Of a DNA stretch of 64,000 nt, positions 48,901-58,084 are shown in pieces. The DNA is from Patiria pectinifera (lineage: Eukaryota > Echinodermata > Asteroidea > Valvatida > Asterinidae): contig CM057134.1 in the NCBI GenBank assembly GCA_029964075.1, positions 24,096,905-24,160,904 on the forward strand, given 5' to 3'. The notes below the pieces were generated by a model. It was not told where the DNA came from and searched no databases. It worked only from the letters and a program-made list of their open reading frames with translations. How positions within the stretch are numbered: position 1 is the first letter of the stretch; every line of letters begins with the position of its first letter. The position numbers were made by a program, and so were the translations under genes.

Positions 48901-50208
48901 TCAAGCAATGTCACTGATAGTTTTCACATGATAAATGACACTAGTGAATGTGATGAGACTAGTGATGTTGAAATCAAAGAAGTGATTCAATTGCACAATT
49001 TTCATTTTGCCCCACTGACACATGCAAAGAAGAAGGAACTATGTAAGATACATGGCTTGATCAATGTACTCCGCAAAGGCAATGGAGATTCAGATGATTG
49101 TGAGGTGATGGGACCACCTAATTGCGTAAAGAAAATCAAAGGTGATGGCAACTGTTTTTTCAGGGCAGTTTCATTTTGTGTATCAGGAACTGAAGATAAT
49201 CATTTGAAGTTACGGATGGCTACTGTGAATCACATGTTGCAAAATGGAGATAAATTTAATGGTGTTCTGCATGAAGGGTTTAGGAATGTGGAAGAATATG
49301 TCACCAGGCAGAGAATGTTTGTTTCTGGAATTTGGGCTACAGAAGTTGAGATCATTGCAATGGCACATATGCTATGTACAGATATATATACATATGATGA
49401 TTTGAATAAATGGTATGTATTTTCTCGGAGTATCCTAGAAAGAGAGACTTTGAAATCAGAGCAAGGAATTTACTTGTATCATCAGCAAAGAGTTCATTAT
49501 GATGTTGTTTTGTCAGTTTGTCAATCTACAAGAAAGTCTGTTTCTGATGTGAATGGTCAACCAAAGGGAAATGTACAAGAAATCTCCAATAAAGTATCAA
49601 ATGATGATGAAAGAGCCAAAACAAATTTAACGTCTGACAAGATTGACAAGAGTGACCGACAGGATAAAGATACAAAGCGTAAAAGGGTGAAACGTGTTAA
49701 TGTGCAATTGAAGCAAAAAATTGCAAGACAAAAGGCTAGGGAGAGATACAAACAGAAAACAAATGATAAAAAGGAGGATGACAAAGGAATGAAGATTGAC
49801 AAATGTAGTTCTCATGATGGGACAAAATTGAGATCAGGAAATGCAGGAAATCCTAAGGACAAATTAAAAGATGGAAAGAAGTTTAGTAAGGATGAGTCTA
49901 AGCACAGAAAAAGAATCTATGATCAAATGAGATACAAAGAAAAAGCTGACAAGAAAAAGAAAGCACTGAACATGAAGTATCGTGATGACACTGAGTATAA
50001 AACACAGCGACTGAAGGCTGAAAAGAGAAAGTACGAGACAAATGCTTCACATAAAGAGACCAAAATAAACGATGGTAAACTTAAGTACCATAATGACTCT
50101 CAATATAGGCAGACTTTAATAAACAGTCAGAAATCAAAGTATCAATGTAATGCTGCATATAGAGAAAAGGTAATTAATTGTGCAAAGATAAACGGCAAAA
50201 AAGTATGA
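45931..50208 (+). CDS. Helitron polyprotein N-terminal part: PHD finger, C76-like and OTU cysteine proteases
   Basis: Frame of 1425 codons. Residues about 79-250 hold eleven GAHQAANPGR repeats, followed by a Lys-Arg-rich region. Residues 471-526 form a PHD-like zinc finger (CWFCDQS, CDGCNIWYHVKC, CRKCG), a fold that commonly reads histone tails. Residues about 745-935 look like a C76-type deubiquitinase: Q751, C764 and the D891-x-H893 pair are in the order and spacing of that family's catalytic residues. Residues 1065-1195 are an OTU domain with GDGNCFF (D1072, C1075) and HYDVV (H1189), the complete Cys-His signature. From about 1345 on, 18-residue KYxxxxxYRxxLI repeats begin. OTU domains are known in some animal Helitrons; the PHD plus two proteases is the unusual part. 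The stop at 50206 is a frameshift artefact or lesion, not a natural end. The first 12 codons are probably intron. Confidence 0.85.
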   Translation: MLFMIVSIFFSTENYQRAIMKVKKELKCVRGLKKGRSSPFPLSVRGVSHFISQSSIQSFHSIPSVCFVNSSSPTSLSSVCGAHQAANPGRITECGAHQAANPGRMNECGAHQAANPGRMNVCGAHQAANPGRITECGAHQAANPGRMNECGAHQAANPGRMNECGAHQAANPGRMNECGAHQAANPGRMNECGAHQAAIYPGRMNEHYDNNYKTYSKCMMNECGAHQAANPGRMNECGAHQAANPGRMKEYDKKYVHVYSQSMVNECRKQKKVEKNGLRLKVHEMRRKRVLKLTKKRLDDQRAMRVLYGYLKAKHIVRSNKRTCTEHQRENRSRKKHVKVSRKRTRREICKESYNRRRHGKRIELWLSKEEKTVHQKVQKNVFCKTKRSLSFVLKKMQDVSTETKNKKRHRNNERCVNNVKEHVKHSSEMQTAERSQTVMDMNVVKSKIQRRNSQMCDGNRHDQTVKANQCNEECWFCDQSIDLFERKVQCDGCNIWYHVKCMNFLKMEELLANRAVVWMCRKCGKSTYSQSLLYDLGIPTDDNVFEMTVEETCTIDDVVQQTCIGTCGQDSNWDDETNHVSREGRKTSSVGIEKSTCTVGLMTKGKQPICQQTGGYSLRKKKGQSSNSQNVDGSKTKLEKTVEKESGNCIARKHVSDGVKYDNIEKSEAADMQGDDKESLQTKRSRRYETRNRKRQMSPTTTSCEVKCKEKKMMDVVEDKKHEIKNSLNKCTVQNSRKLDKMIVQGTFHQGDHRFAGNSGKQCVSNSLCAVLISKIKQLKDWSCQDMDTTLNTGNELYSHLSRSSTVTHDYLLVNELPNELDLLYHHFNMEFHDPVCGAFGDECNLPEFNMMPLNRALEQTLQQYYACFICFHENTFVVISQDGMYYVFDSHSRNQQGCMASEGRSLLKCVSDWQDVHRYCTDLARSMRLSNNEQFEITGVSVWLDDEPKVDDEPDNEHVDKAGQSTAKEVGGIGSEAKLDPCGLSTSCSSNVTDSFHMINDTSECDETSDVEIKEVIQLHNFHFAPLTHAKKKELCKIHGLINVLRKGNGDSDDCEVMGPPNCVKKIKGDGNCFFRAVSFCVSGTEDNHLKLRMATVNHMLQNGDKFNGVLHEGFRNVEEYVTRQRMFVSGIWATEVEIIAMAHMLCTDIYTYDDLNKWYVFSRSILERETLKSEQGIYLYHQQRVHYDVVLSVCQSTRKSVSDVNGQPKGNVQEISNKVSNDDERAKTNLTSDKIDKSDRQDKDTKRKRVKRVNVQLKQKIARQKARERYKQKTNDKKEDDKGMKIDKCSSHDGTKLRSGNAGNPKDKLKDGKKFSKDESKHRKRIYDQMRYKEKADKKKKALNMKYRDDTEYKTQRLKAEKRKYETNASHKETKINDGKLKYHNDSQYRQTLINSQKSKYQCNAAYREKVINCAKINGKKV
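45948..45967 (+). promoter_or_regulatory. Likely 3' splice site before the Helitron coding exon
   Basis: A pyrimidine tract ends in CTACAG at 45967, immediately before coding-like sequence. The twelve codons upstream (from 45931) are hydrophobic and unlike the basic protein after them. I therefore infer that the true coding exon starts at 45968 with an upstream exon not identified; Met at 45988 is the alternative start. Confidence 0.5.
46168..46675 (+). repeat. Eleven 42-bp in-frame coding repeats
   Basis: Units start with TGCGGGGCTCACCAGGCCGC at 46168, then every 42 bp to 46504, and again at 46597 and 46639. A 51-bp non-repeat insert follows unit nine. Forty-two bases are fourteen codons, so the frame is preserved. 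A long minus-strand open frame here is only the mirror of the repeat. Confidence 0.95.
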
Positions 50209-50560
50209 AGATGATTGTTCACACAGAAGAAGGCGAATTAATTCTGCAAAGACAAAGTATCGTGATAATTGTGCATACAGAGAAGGGCTAATTAATAGTG
50301 GTAAAGCAAAATATCGTCAAAACTTTCAATATCGAAGTAACCTAATTGAAACTGGAAATAGAAAGTATAAAAATGATGATGTGTACAGGCAAAAGAAAAT
50401 TAACAGAATGAAATGTACATACCATGATAGTGCTTCATATAGAAAGAAGCTCATTGCAAGTATGAAAAAGAAATACCGCTGTGTTGTTTCATACAGAATG
50501 AATTTGATTAAGTATGGGAAAGAAAATACAAGACTAATCATCGATACCGTAGAAACATGA
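50201..50560 (+). pseudogene. Frame-shifted middle piece of the Helitron polyprotein
   Basis: The 18-residue KY repeat continues here in the second frame: successive units begin KYEDD, KYRDN, KYRQN, KYKND, TYHDS and KYRCV. The shift in occurs at the A6 run 50197-50202 (one A too many for the frame). The shift back occurs at the A run 50523-50526 (one A too few), after which the repeat resumes in the first frame as [12 protein letters not shown]. Two compensating homopolymer indels suggest base-calling error, or very recent decay. Confidence 0.85.
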
Positions 50561-51646
50561 TAATCAACAATCACAGACGTGCCCTTATGGAAAAAGAAAA
50601 GAGACGTAAAATGTGTATTGTGACAGTAAAATTTAGAGAAGACATATCTAAAGGACCAGAATATGTCTGTGCGTGCTGTCATAAACTTCTTTTTCGAAAA
50701 CAAGTTTTGAAATGCAATAAATATAAATATGAAGACCAGTTGTATATTAGTGATGAATATCTGCACGTGTGTAGTGAAAATTGTGAGTTAAAATGTATTG
50801 TTGGAGAATCAAGTAGATCGCATTTGTGGATATGTTACACATGTCATAGAAAACTACTTGTGAACAAAGTACCTGCAGAAGCAAGTCTAAACAATTTAAA
50901 CCTGATTGATATCCCTGATGAATTGGCTCGTTTGAATACACTAGAACAACATCTAATCGCAATAAATGTACCGTTCATGAAAATGATTGCATTACCGAAA
51001 GGCGGCCAGCATGGTGTTAAAGGTCCAGTTGTATGTGTACCATCAAATGTAACAGACACAGTCAATGTATTACCCAGGCCCGAAAATGACAATCAGTTGA
51101 TCCGAGTCAAATTGAAGAGAAAATTGACTTATAAAGGATATTATCAGTATCAATTTATAAACAAGGAGTATGTTGAGAGTGCCTTGAAGTACCTCCAGCA
51201 CAATAATAAATGGTACAGTTACATTGAAATAAATACTGAATGGGAGAATCCATTGTGTGAAGATGTTGATGAAATGGAGCAGCATGTGGATGATGCAAAA
51301 GAAGAGGTTAATAATGAAGGTGACAGTAAAGATGAAGAAAATGATGACGAGGAAACAGATGATGATCGGTTGCGGGGTGTTGCATTAGACACTTGTCTAC
51401 AGCCGAGTAATATAGGCCAGGAAATACTTGATCAGTACTTTGATGAAGTCATATGTGTTGCACCTTGTGAAGGCAATAGTCCAATCAGAATATTAATGGA
51501 AAAGGGCAATGAAGCAAAATGCTTTCCAGCATTATTTCCGATAGGTCAGCCTACATTTGATGATGATCGTAATGTGAAGTTAACTCTGTGTAGATACTTG
51601 CACAATCGACTGATGAATGTAGATAATAGATTTGCAAAGACTACGC
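50557..51646 (+). CDS. Helitron replicase-helicase N-terminal region (partial, runs into gap)
   Basis: The same frame as the first part, so this is a continuation rather than a separate gene; the Met at 50557 lies inside the last KY repeat. It contains a Cys-rich module ([19 protein letters not shown]). The block typical of proteins upstream of Helitron replication domains (DUF6570 type) follows: [41 protein letters not shown], then [11 protein letters not shown]. An acidic stretch at about 51260-51365 is followed by [13 protein letters not shown] at about 51520, the opening of the Helitron-like N-terminal domain. The gap then cuts the gene before the HUH nuclease. The role is rolling-circle transposition; the gene is incomplete here. 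Confidence 0.9.
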
Positions 51647-52146
51647 NNNNNNNNNNNNNNNNNNNNNNNNNNNNNNNNNNNNNNNNNNNNNNNNNNNNNN
51701 NNNNNNNNNNNNNNNNNNNNNNNNNNNNNNNNNNNNNNNNNNNNNNNNNNNNNNNNNNNNNNNNNNNNNNNNNNNNNNNNNNNNNNNNNNNNNNNNNNNN
51801 NNNNNNNNNNNNNNNNNNNNNNNNNNNNNNNNNNNNNNNNNNNNNNNNNNNNNNNNNNNNNNNNNNNNNNNNNNNNNNNNNNNNNNNNNNNNNNNNNNNN
51901 NNNNNNNNNNNNNNNNNNNNNNNNNNNNNNNNNNNNNNNNNNNNNNNNNNNNNNNNNNNNNNNNNNNNNNNNNNNNNNNNNNNNNNNNNNNNNNNNNNNN
52001 NNNNNNNNNNNNNNNNNNNNNNNNNNNNNNNNNNNNNNNNNNNNNNNNNNNNNNNNNNNNNNNNNNNNNNNNNNNNNNNNNNNNNNNNNNNNNNNNNNNN
52101 NNNNNNNNNNNNNNNNNNNNNNNNNNNNNNNNNNNNNNNNNNNNNN
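51647..52146. other. Assembly gap of 500 N
   Basis: Exactly 500 unknown bases, which looks like a scaffold placeholder. Translations across it are meaningless. It interrupts the Helitron gene. Confidence 0.98.
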
Positions 52147-52626
52147 AGTATATCTTCCTGCTAACCTACAGAGTGGGGTTTTTGTTTAACTGATTTACTT
52201 TTTAGTCTTCTGCAGTTCAGTTTCATTCTTGTGCATCATGTTCTGATATTTTTCTTTCCCATTTCTCTCATGGTTGAGTGCTGTACATTTACTTATGCAT
52301 AATACAAGTTTGAGCACCAGATGATCCTTAGAAAAAAATGTAGGAATTAACCAAGAATTACTTGGTCCAGCTATTTTATCCCCGTCTTCCATGCTATGTG
52401 TACAATTCTTGGGCACAGAAGCCTCATGTGCATGTGTTATCAATGGGTTTCAATGAATACATGTTTGTATTGCAATAGTTTGTATAACAGTACAAGTAAT
52501 GTAAGCCCAAAATGGCTCATTGTCATGACAAGTCATGTTTTCCAATTGAATTTTATGAACAATAAATTAGTGAATACACTTGTATTTAGTATGAGCTCCA
52601 TATGCAAGGTGACTGAGTATTGTATA
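52147..52626. other. No gene recognised after the gap
   Basis: Non-coding, AT-rich. No Rep or helicase motif on either strand. A minus-strand frame at 52195-52443 shows no family resemblance. Confidence 0.5.
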
Positions 52627-52630
52627 TTAA

Positions 52631-53113
52631 CTGTTTCAGTGCCAAACTCGTACATATATGAGGTATATTTGTTAGTACAAAAGCGCCAACCTCGTACATG
52701 TACGAGGTAATGTTCGTACTTAAAATTGCCAAACCTCGTACATGTACGAGGTAGAGTAAATATGTTATCAAAAGGGGGCGCTCTCGCTCTTTCTAATGGT
52801 ACCATTTTCATGCATGTACGACCTGTATTTATTTTTTCATTCGAGTTCTTGCGAGAGGGCGCAGCACTAAATCTCGTATTTTCTGCAAAAAGTGCGGAAT
52901 TCCCCTGTGTTCAGGCCAGTGTTTCAGGGTGTATCACTTTGTTTGCGACTACTTTTGACTTTCCAATATATCAAGGACATACCAGAGAGCAACAGCAACA
53001 AATTTAGTGAGTAAAACTTTTTTTTTTACAGAATTTAGAACAATTAACAAAAACGCTCGAAGTTGGGCACTTAATAGGGTTAAACTTTTGAAATTTCGCG
53101 GGCACTGAAAGAG
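52631..53113. mobile_element. TTAA-flanked MITE containing tandem palindromes
   Basis: TTAA (52627-52630 and 53114-53117) flanks 483 bp with ends CTGTTTCAGTGCC and GGCACTGAAAGAG, a piggyBac-like arrangement. Just inside the left end the palindrome ACCTCGTACATGTACGAGGT occurs perfectly at 52689-52708 and 52733-52752, and as a mutated copy at 52647, about 43 bp apart. The right side holds a related TTAAT/GGGTTAAAC word but no palindromes. Confidence 0.75.
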
Positions 53114-53139
53114 TTAATTGGGCAGTGTGTAGCCTACTA

Positions 53140-53493
53140 CAGTGGAACCTTGATATACCAAACATTCAGCTATACTGAACATAGTCTTTGGCTTCTGATT
53201 TTGGTGTACAAAACGTATTGAAAATTGTCAAAATTTCCCCAAGGAATAGAAGGGGAAAGCCACCCGTTGCTGTAGGTAGTAAGCTAAAAAAAACCTGTGT
53301 AATTACATGATTTAATAGTCGGCTTGTGTTTAAAGTCGTCTTTCAGCAACTACAAGGGCGTGCAGTGTGAAGTTCAGAAGGGGCTATTTATTGAAAAGTG
53401 AGCACCAGCAGCTTAAAGTCGCTATACCGAACGATCGCTATTACGAACAATTTCTGTGGATTCGGCGATGTTCGTTATAGCGGTGTTCCACTG
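53140..53493. mobile_element. Tc1/mariner-pogo type MITE
   Basis: A 354-bp element beginning CAGTGGAACCTTGATATACC and ending GTTATAGCGGTGTTCCACTG, flanked by TA on each side, as in Tc1/mariner-superfamily pogo-like elements. A second copy of the right end (GTTATAGCGGCATTCCACTG) follows at 53518-53537, indicating a duplicated terminus. Confidence 0.8.
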
Positions 53494-53539
53494 TATGTAA
53501 TGAGACTGCGATGTTTGTTATAGCGGCATTCCACTGTAA

Positions 53540-54589
53540 TGGGAGCAATCAAAGTGAAATGACTCACCTTGATAGTCGTTTTGCTTTCATATTGTTACCT
53601 GTAGACAAATACTAATTGCTGCATAACCGACAAGTACCATCTATCGATTTTTAAGCAGGGCATATTGCCGTATGTGTCTAGTTGTGCAGGGTCAATAATA
53701 CGGGCCACTCCAACATTTCATTGCCATCCCTCATTCATTGTAGCCTTCTCCACCTTCCATTAACAGATTATCCTTGCAATTACAAATGTTACCGTGAGTG
53801 TAGGATTTCATGTTGGTGTATTTGTAAAGCAGGCCAATGACTATATGGCTTCTCCATAAGGAAGGACACTAATCTTGGTTTTGGTGTGTGTGTGTTTGTT
53901 TAATCAAATGAAAATTAAACATGTACATACGGCCAAGTTTGTGTTACGAAGTACTTTTGTCTACATGTACTTGTTACGCAACATATGTAAAAATTCAACA
54001 GAGAATTGGGGAATTAAATAGGATAAATTAGTTCAGTAGTAGCCTGTAATATGACAGCTATTCAGCGTTCTGGTTTGTGGGTTTTTTTTCTCACAGAGCT
54101 ACATTATGTATAATAAATTACAAAAGCGCTAACTCCTCATTCTTACGCACAGAGATACTTTGAATCCTTCCGTGTGCATGTTTGTAGAACATACCAAATT
54201 TAGATGGAGTGAAATGTGAAAGTGTACTCTAAATGCAACGCGCAAGCACAACATACGCAAACAACTTAAGTGTGACGCACGTCACAATGGTTAAAAACGT
54301 CGCAGCAAAGATATCATCTGCAGCGGTTACACGAATTTGTGTTTTCGCTGTTCTGAAGAGCAAAATAAAATACTCATTTACTTATTGTGCATTTCGGTGT
54401 AATTGCTTTCGACAACGCACCGCATAGAATACAAAACAGATATGCAAATAGCCGTACAAAATTTCAAGTTTTCCATAGGTTTGTGCTCAAAGAAGGATCA
54501 AGCAGGCATCACTTTGTACATTGACTCAGCACTCCAGTAATTTAATAAAGCTCTATGGTTTGAACACTTTTATTATGAAAACGCCTGTA
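53540..54589. other. No gene recognised
   Basis: Non-coding DNA with no repeat that I can define; a short TG run lies at 53885. Confidence 0.45.
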
Positions 54590-54880
54590 TTGATGTTAAA
54601 GGGAATGTACATCATTCGCTTTTGCTGTCATTTTCAGAAATGAATTATTTGAAGTTCATGAATATGTAACCAACAGCAAACAAAATTTGGACTAATGGTA
54701 GATTTGGAGCAGTAGTTGAAAACTAGTTAGGTTTTTCCAACGATGATCGGCCGACCACCGTTGGAAATTTATACAAAATACCACTTTTCTTGAAAATGAC
54801 TTCACACCAGGTGCCATAATTTTACAGGATGCTTTAGACTTTTATTTACCAACATCTTAGTAAGGTATTTCGTAAGCATT
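54590..54880. repeat. Right member of the inverted repeat pair around the Helitron
   Basis: TTCATGAATATGTAACC, AGATTTGGAGCAGTAGTTG, ATTTATACAAA and TACCAACATCTTAG occur in the order expected from the reverse complement of 45565-45700. An extra segment sits near 54730-54765. GTTAAAGGGAATGTACA at the outer edge also appears, in direct orientation, as ATTAAAGGGAATATACA at 45095. Confidence 0.5.
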
Positions 54881-55918
54881 CATTATCATTTGCAGGCATG
54901 ATTTAAGTTTCTCATAAAATGTCAGGTGTCATTTAAAATTTCGAAGGTGTTTTTTGTATCGTTTAGCCCACTAATGCAGCATATCATTAAATCATGTATC
55001 CGGACTGAAATACTATTAACCAATAATTTTTCAACAGTACTTTGCATTCCAATTTAACTTTTGTTGTAGAATTCGAACAAAATCGTGTAATTGTTTTGTA
55101 AATTTGTCACTGATAATTTATGAATTATTAAAGGTTTTATTTTTGAAGATTTTGTGTTGAGTGTGTCTCTGTGTGCATGGTATCTGTGTCTGTTCATGAA
55201 CTCATCAATGGCATATTTGAGGGTTGGCTATGATGTCCTGGGGAATAATTATATCTTATAAAATTTCATTTTATCTATTTGATAGCTAGACGCTAGCGCA
55301 GCGCAGACATACACAAACCTTCAAAGTACATCTCTGAGTGTTGCTGTGTAGTGCATGCGATTTAAAGGTATAGTCCATCATTTGTAATTTGTGCATTTTG
55401 TTCGTCAGAAGCAACAAAAGTGCTCAAAATCTAAAGAAGGGTTGCTGAACAACTGTCGCCCCCCCCCCCTGAGATTTTGAGTTGCTAAAAATATTATCAT
55501 TGATCTACCTGACCATGAAATGTTCCATTGAAAAGTCTCGTTTAAATTATAAGTGGGTGACGAAAAGCATTCAACTGATTGAATATTTGCGAACCATTAT
55601 TGATCGTGTAACCTGTTGACTGAATGCGAATCATGTGTACATGGGATGGATACACTGCAACTCACTGGTAAAAAAAAATTCCGAAGAACAATAAGAAATG
55701 GTGCAGTCTAGCGTGCCTCGCTAGGACGGTTGCGCACCTTCCATCAGATACGATCCGATACGCATTGGTGTGGTTAAGAGGGCGTGGCAATGTGACGACG
55801 GTCGGGTTCGGACCATTCTCTCTCTCAAAAAAATTAAATAAACCACGAATTTATAAACCGAACACAGATTGACAAATCAGCAGATTGTTGACTTAAAGCT
55901 TGAGATATCTTGCACTCT
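54881..55918. other. No gene recognised
   Basis: AT-rich, non-coding; a C run at 55461-55470. TTTAAAGGTATAGTCCATC near 55365 resembles a MITE terminus, but I found no partner. Confidence 0.45.
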
Positions 55919-57907
55919 CAGAGTTGCTGACTCGAGTCATGTGACTTGGACTCGAGTCGCTATTTTTGTGACTTGTGACTTGACTTGTAAATACCAGCTT
56001 TGACTTGTGACTTGACTTGGACTTGCAAACAATGACTTGTGACTTGACTTGGGATTGCAAAAAATGACTTGTTACCAACCCAAGTCAGACGCTACTCGAG
56101 CGACCCAATACACTTTAATTAAGCTATTATACTTTTAATTAGCTTTTTCTTTCCAGAAAATAGACCTCAGTGACTGAATCCAGTAAAATGAATAGTTCCC
56201 ACTAGTGTAAAAAGTGTTCAATAAGACTGTCACAACAAACTACAGTTTTCAATGACCAATTGTTTCTTGCTTAATGTATTGGTTGAACAAACTTTGAAAG
56301 GAACCTTTCATGAAAAGAAAGCGGGCCTTTGTCAATTGCATGTAAAATACCGGATAGCCTAACCTACGAAAGCCCTGTAGTGCCATCAAGTATATATTTT
56401 GTCCAAGTTCGTTTTTACGAGATTTTTTTTCTCGAAGTTCGTTTTTACGAGATTTTTTTTCTCGAAGTTCGTTTTTACGAGATTTTTTTTCTCGAAGTTC
56501 GTTTTTATGAGATACATTTTCTCGAAGTTCGTTTTTATGAGATATATTTTAAGGAGTTAAAGTTACGGAGCCCCTAAAAGGACATCCAAAATTATTTTCT
56601 TATCTCGTGCGCACGACATAATATCTCGTGCGCACGACATAATATCTCGTGCGCACGACATCCCCACTTCGCCCCATCCCCGCTTCGCCCCATCCCCACT
56701 TAGCCCCATCCCCACTTAGCCCCATCCCCACTTAGCCCCATCCCCACTTCGCCCCATGTAGATTGGTATTGTCGTTCTCAGATAAGTGGGAGACGGGTTG
56801 GTATAGCCGGGTTGGGAACAAAGTTGGATCTTTTACTTCAAGCTTTTTTTCTCGGTAGCGGAGAGTGATAGCTTGAGAGGTTTGTTATGAATTGTTCATT
56901 TGGTCAATATTGGTGGGCTAATTCTTTCCGTTGGTTAGCAATTAGTGAATCTGTTGGAATTGTTTTTAAGCCAATAAAATACATTTAGATGAGATTTTTT
57001 TTTACATGTAAAAGCTGGGGCGAAGTGGGGATGGGGCGAATTGGGGATGTGGCGAAGTGAGAATGGGGCGAAGTGAGAATGGGGCGAAGTGGGGATGGGG
57101 CGATGTGGGGATGGGGCGAAGTGGGGATGGGGCGATGTCGTTAGGGGCGAAGTGACATGGGGCGACGTGGAAATGGGGCGAAGCATCCGACATTCCATGA
57201 GATGTATGTCGTGCGCACGAGATATTATGTCGTGCGCACGAGATATATGTCGTGCGCACGTGATAATTATCTCGTGCGCACGAGATATTATGTCGTGCGC
57301 ACGAGATAAAAAAATAATTTTGGATGTCCCTTTAGGGGCTCCGTAACTTCATAAAACTCCGTAACTTCGAGAAAATGTATCTCATAAAAACGAACTTCGA
57401 GAAAAAAAATCTCGTAAAAACGAACTTCGAGAAAAAAAATCTCGTAAAAACGAACTTCGAGAAAAAAAATTTCGTAAAAACGAACTTCGAGAAAAAATAT
57501 CTCGTAAAAACGAACTTCGAGAAAAAAAATCTCGTAAAAACGAACTTCGAGAAAAAAAATCTCGTAAAAACGAACTTCGAGAAAAAAAATCTCGTAAAAA
57601 CGAACTTCGAGAAAAAAAATCTCGTAAAAACGAACTTCGAGAAAAAAAAATCTCGTAAAAACGAACTGCGAGAAAAAAAATCTCGTAAAAACGAACTTGG
57701 ACAAAATATATACTTGATGGCACTACAGGGCTTTCGTACTTGACTTGTTTTTAGACCAAATGACTTGTGACTTGACTTGTGACTGGACCTAATGACTTGT
57801 AACTTGACTTGTGACTGGACCTAATGACTTGTGACTTGACTTGGACTTGCAAACAATGACTTGTGACTTGACTTGGACTTGCAAAAAATGACTTGCTGCC
57901 ACCTCTG
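55919..57907. mobile_element. hAT-type element rich in GACTTGTGACTTGACTTGG, with a nested insertion
   Basis: The left end is CAGAGTTGCTGAC and the right end GCTGCCACCTCTG. The flanks are TGCACTCT (55911-55918) and TGCAATCT (57908-57915), an 8-bp duplication matching at 7 of 8. Subterminal regions on both sides (55925-56085 and 57739-57895) are tandem GACTTG-type repeats in opposite phase. The middle is occupied by the second copy of the concentric-array element. Confidence 0.75.
56365..57738. mobile_element. Concentric-array TIR element, copy 2 (reverse orientation)
   Basis: The TACGAAAGCCCTGTAGTGCC ends and all three array layers of the 474-1851 copy are present. The unique core is reversed (GGTTAGCAATTAGTG near 56933 against CTAATTGCTAACC near 955). 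Left layers: about five 30-bp units, three 21-bp palindromes and about six 16-bp units. Right layers: about eight 16-bp, five 21-bp and about twelve 30-bp units. The 30-bp unit here ends TCTCGTAAAAA against TCTCCTCAAAA in copy 1, uniformly within each copy. I found no target duplication for this copy. Confidence 0.85.
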
Positions 57908-58084
57908 TGCAATCTCCATGTATTATAAGACAGATATCAAAGGGTAATACATGTACCAACTTAATGAATAAGACAGAGTCCAAGTCTTGCAACGCCTTTT
58001 GAAGACTGACACGAGGTGGAAATTTGAAAGCAATCAAAAGCACGTGGTCTTATCTTACCAGCGTACGTTATGTAAAACCATGGA
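57908..58084. other. Spacer between elements
   Basis: Short unique sequence; the open frame that starts here runs into the next element and is not a gene. Confidence 0.4.

Larger units (their letters stand above)
45931..52146 (+). mobile_element. Helitron, coding region, truncated by assembly gap
   Basis: A rolling-circle transposon coding region with accessory protease and zinc-finger domains and the N-terminal region of the replicase-helicase. The rolling-circle nuclease (HUH) and helicase domains should lie in or beyond the 500-base gap. No helicase-like sequence is visible after the gap, so either several kb are missing from the assembly or the element is truncated. Terminal sequences are not identified. 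Confidence 0.8.

Noticed and set aside
51647-52189. Translations through the N run
   Set aside because: They only bridge unknown bases.
57288-57743. Open frames of FYEIFFLEVR / KTNFEKKNLV type
   Set aside because: Products of the 30-bp repeat layer of the concentric-array element on both strands.
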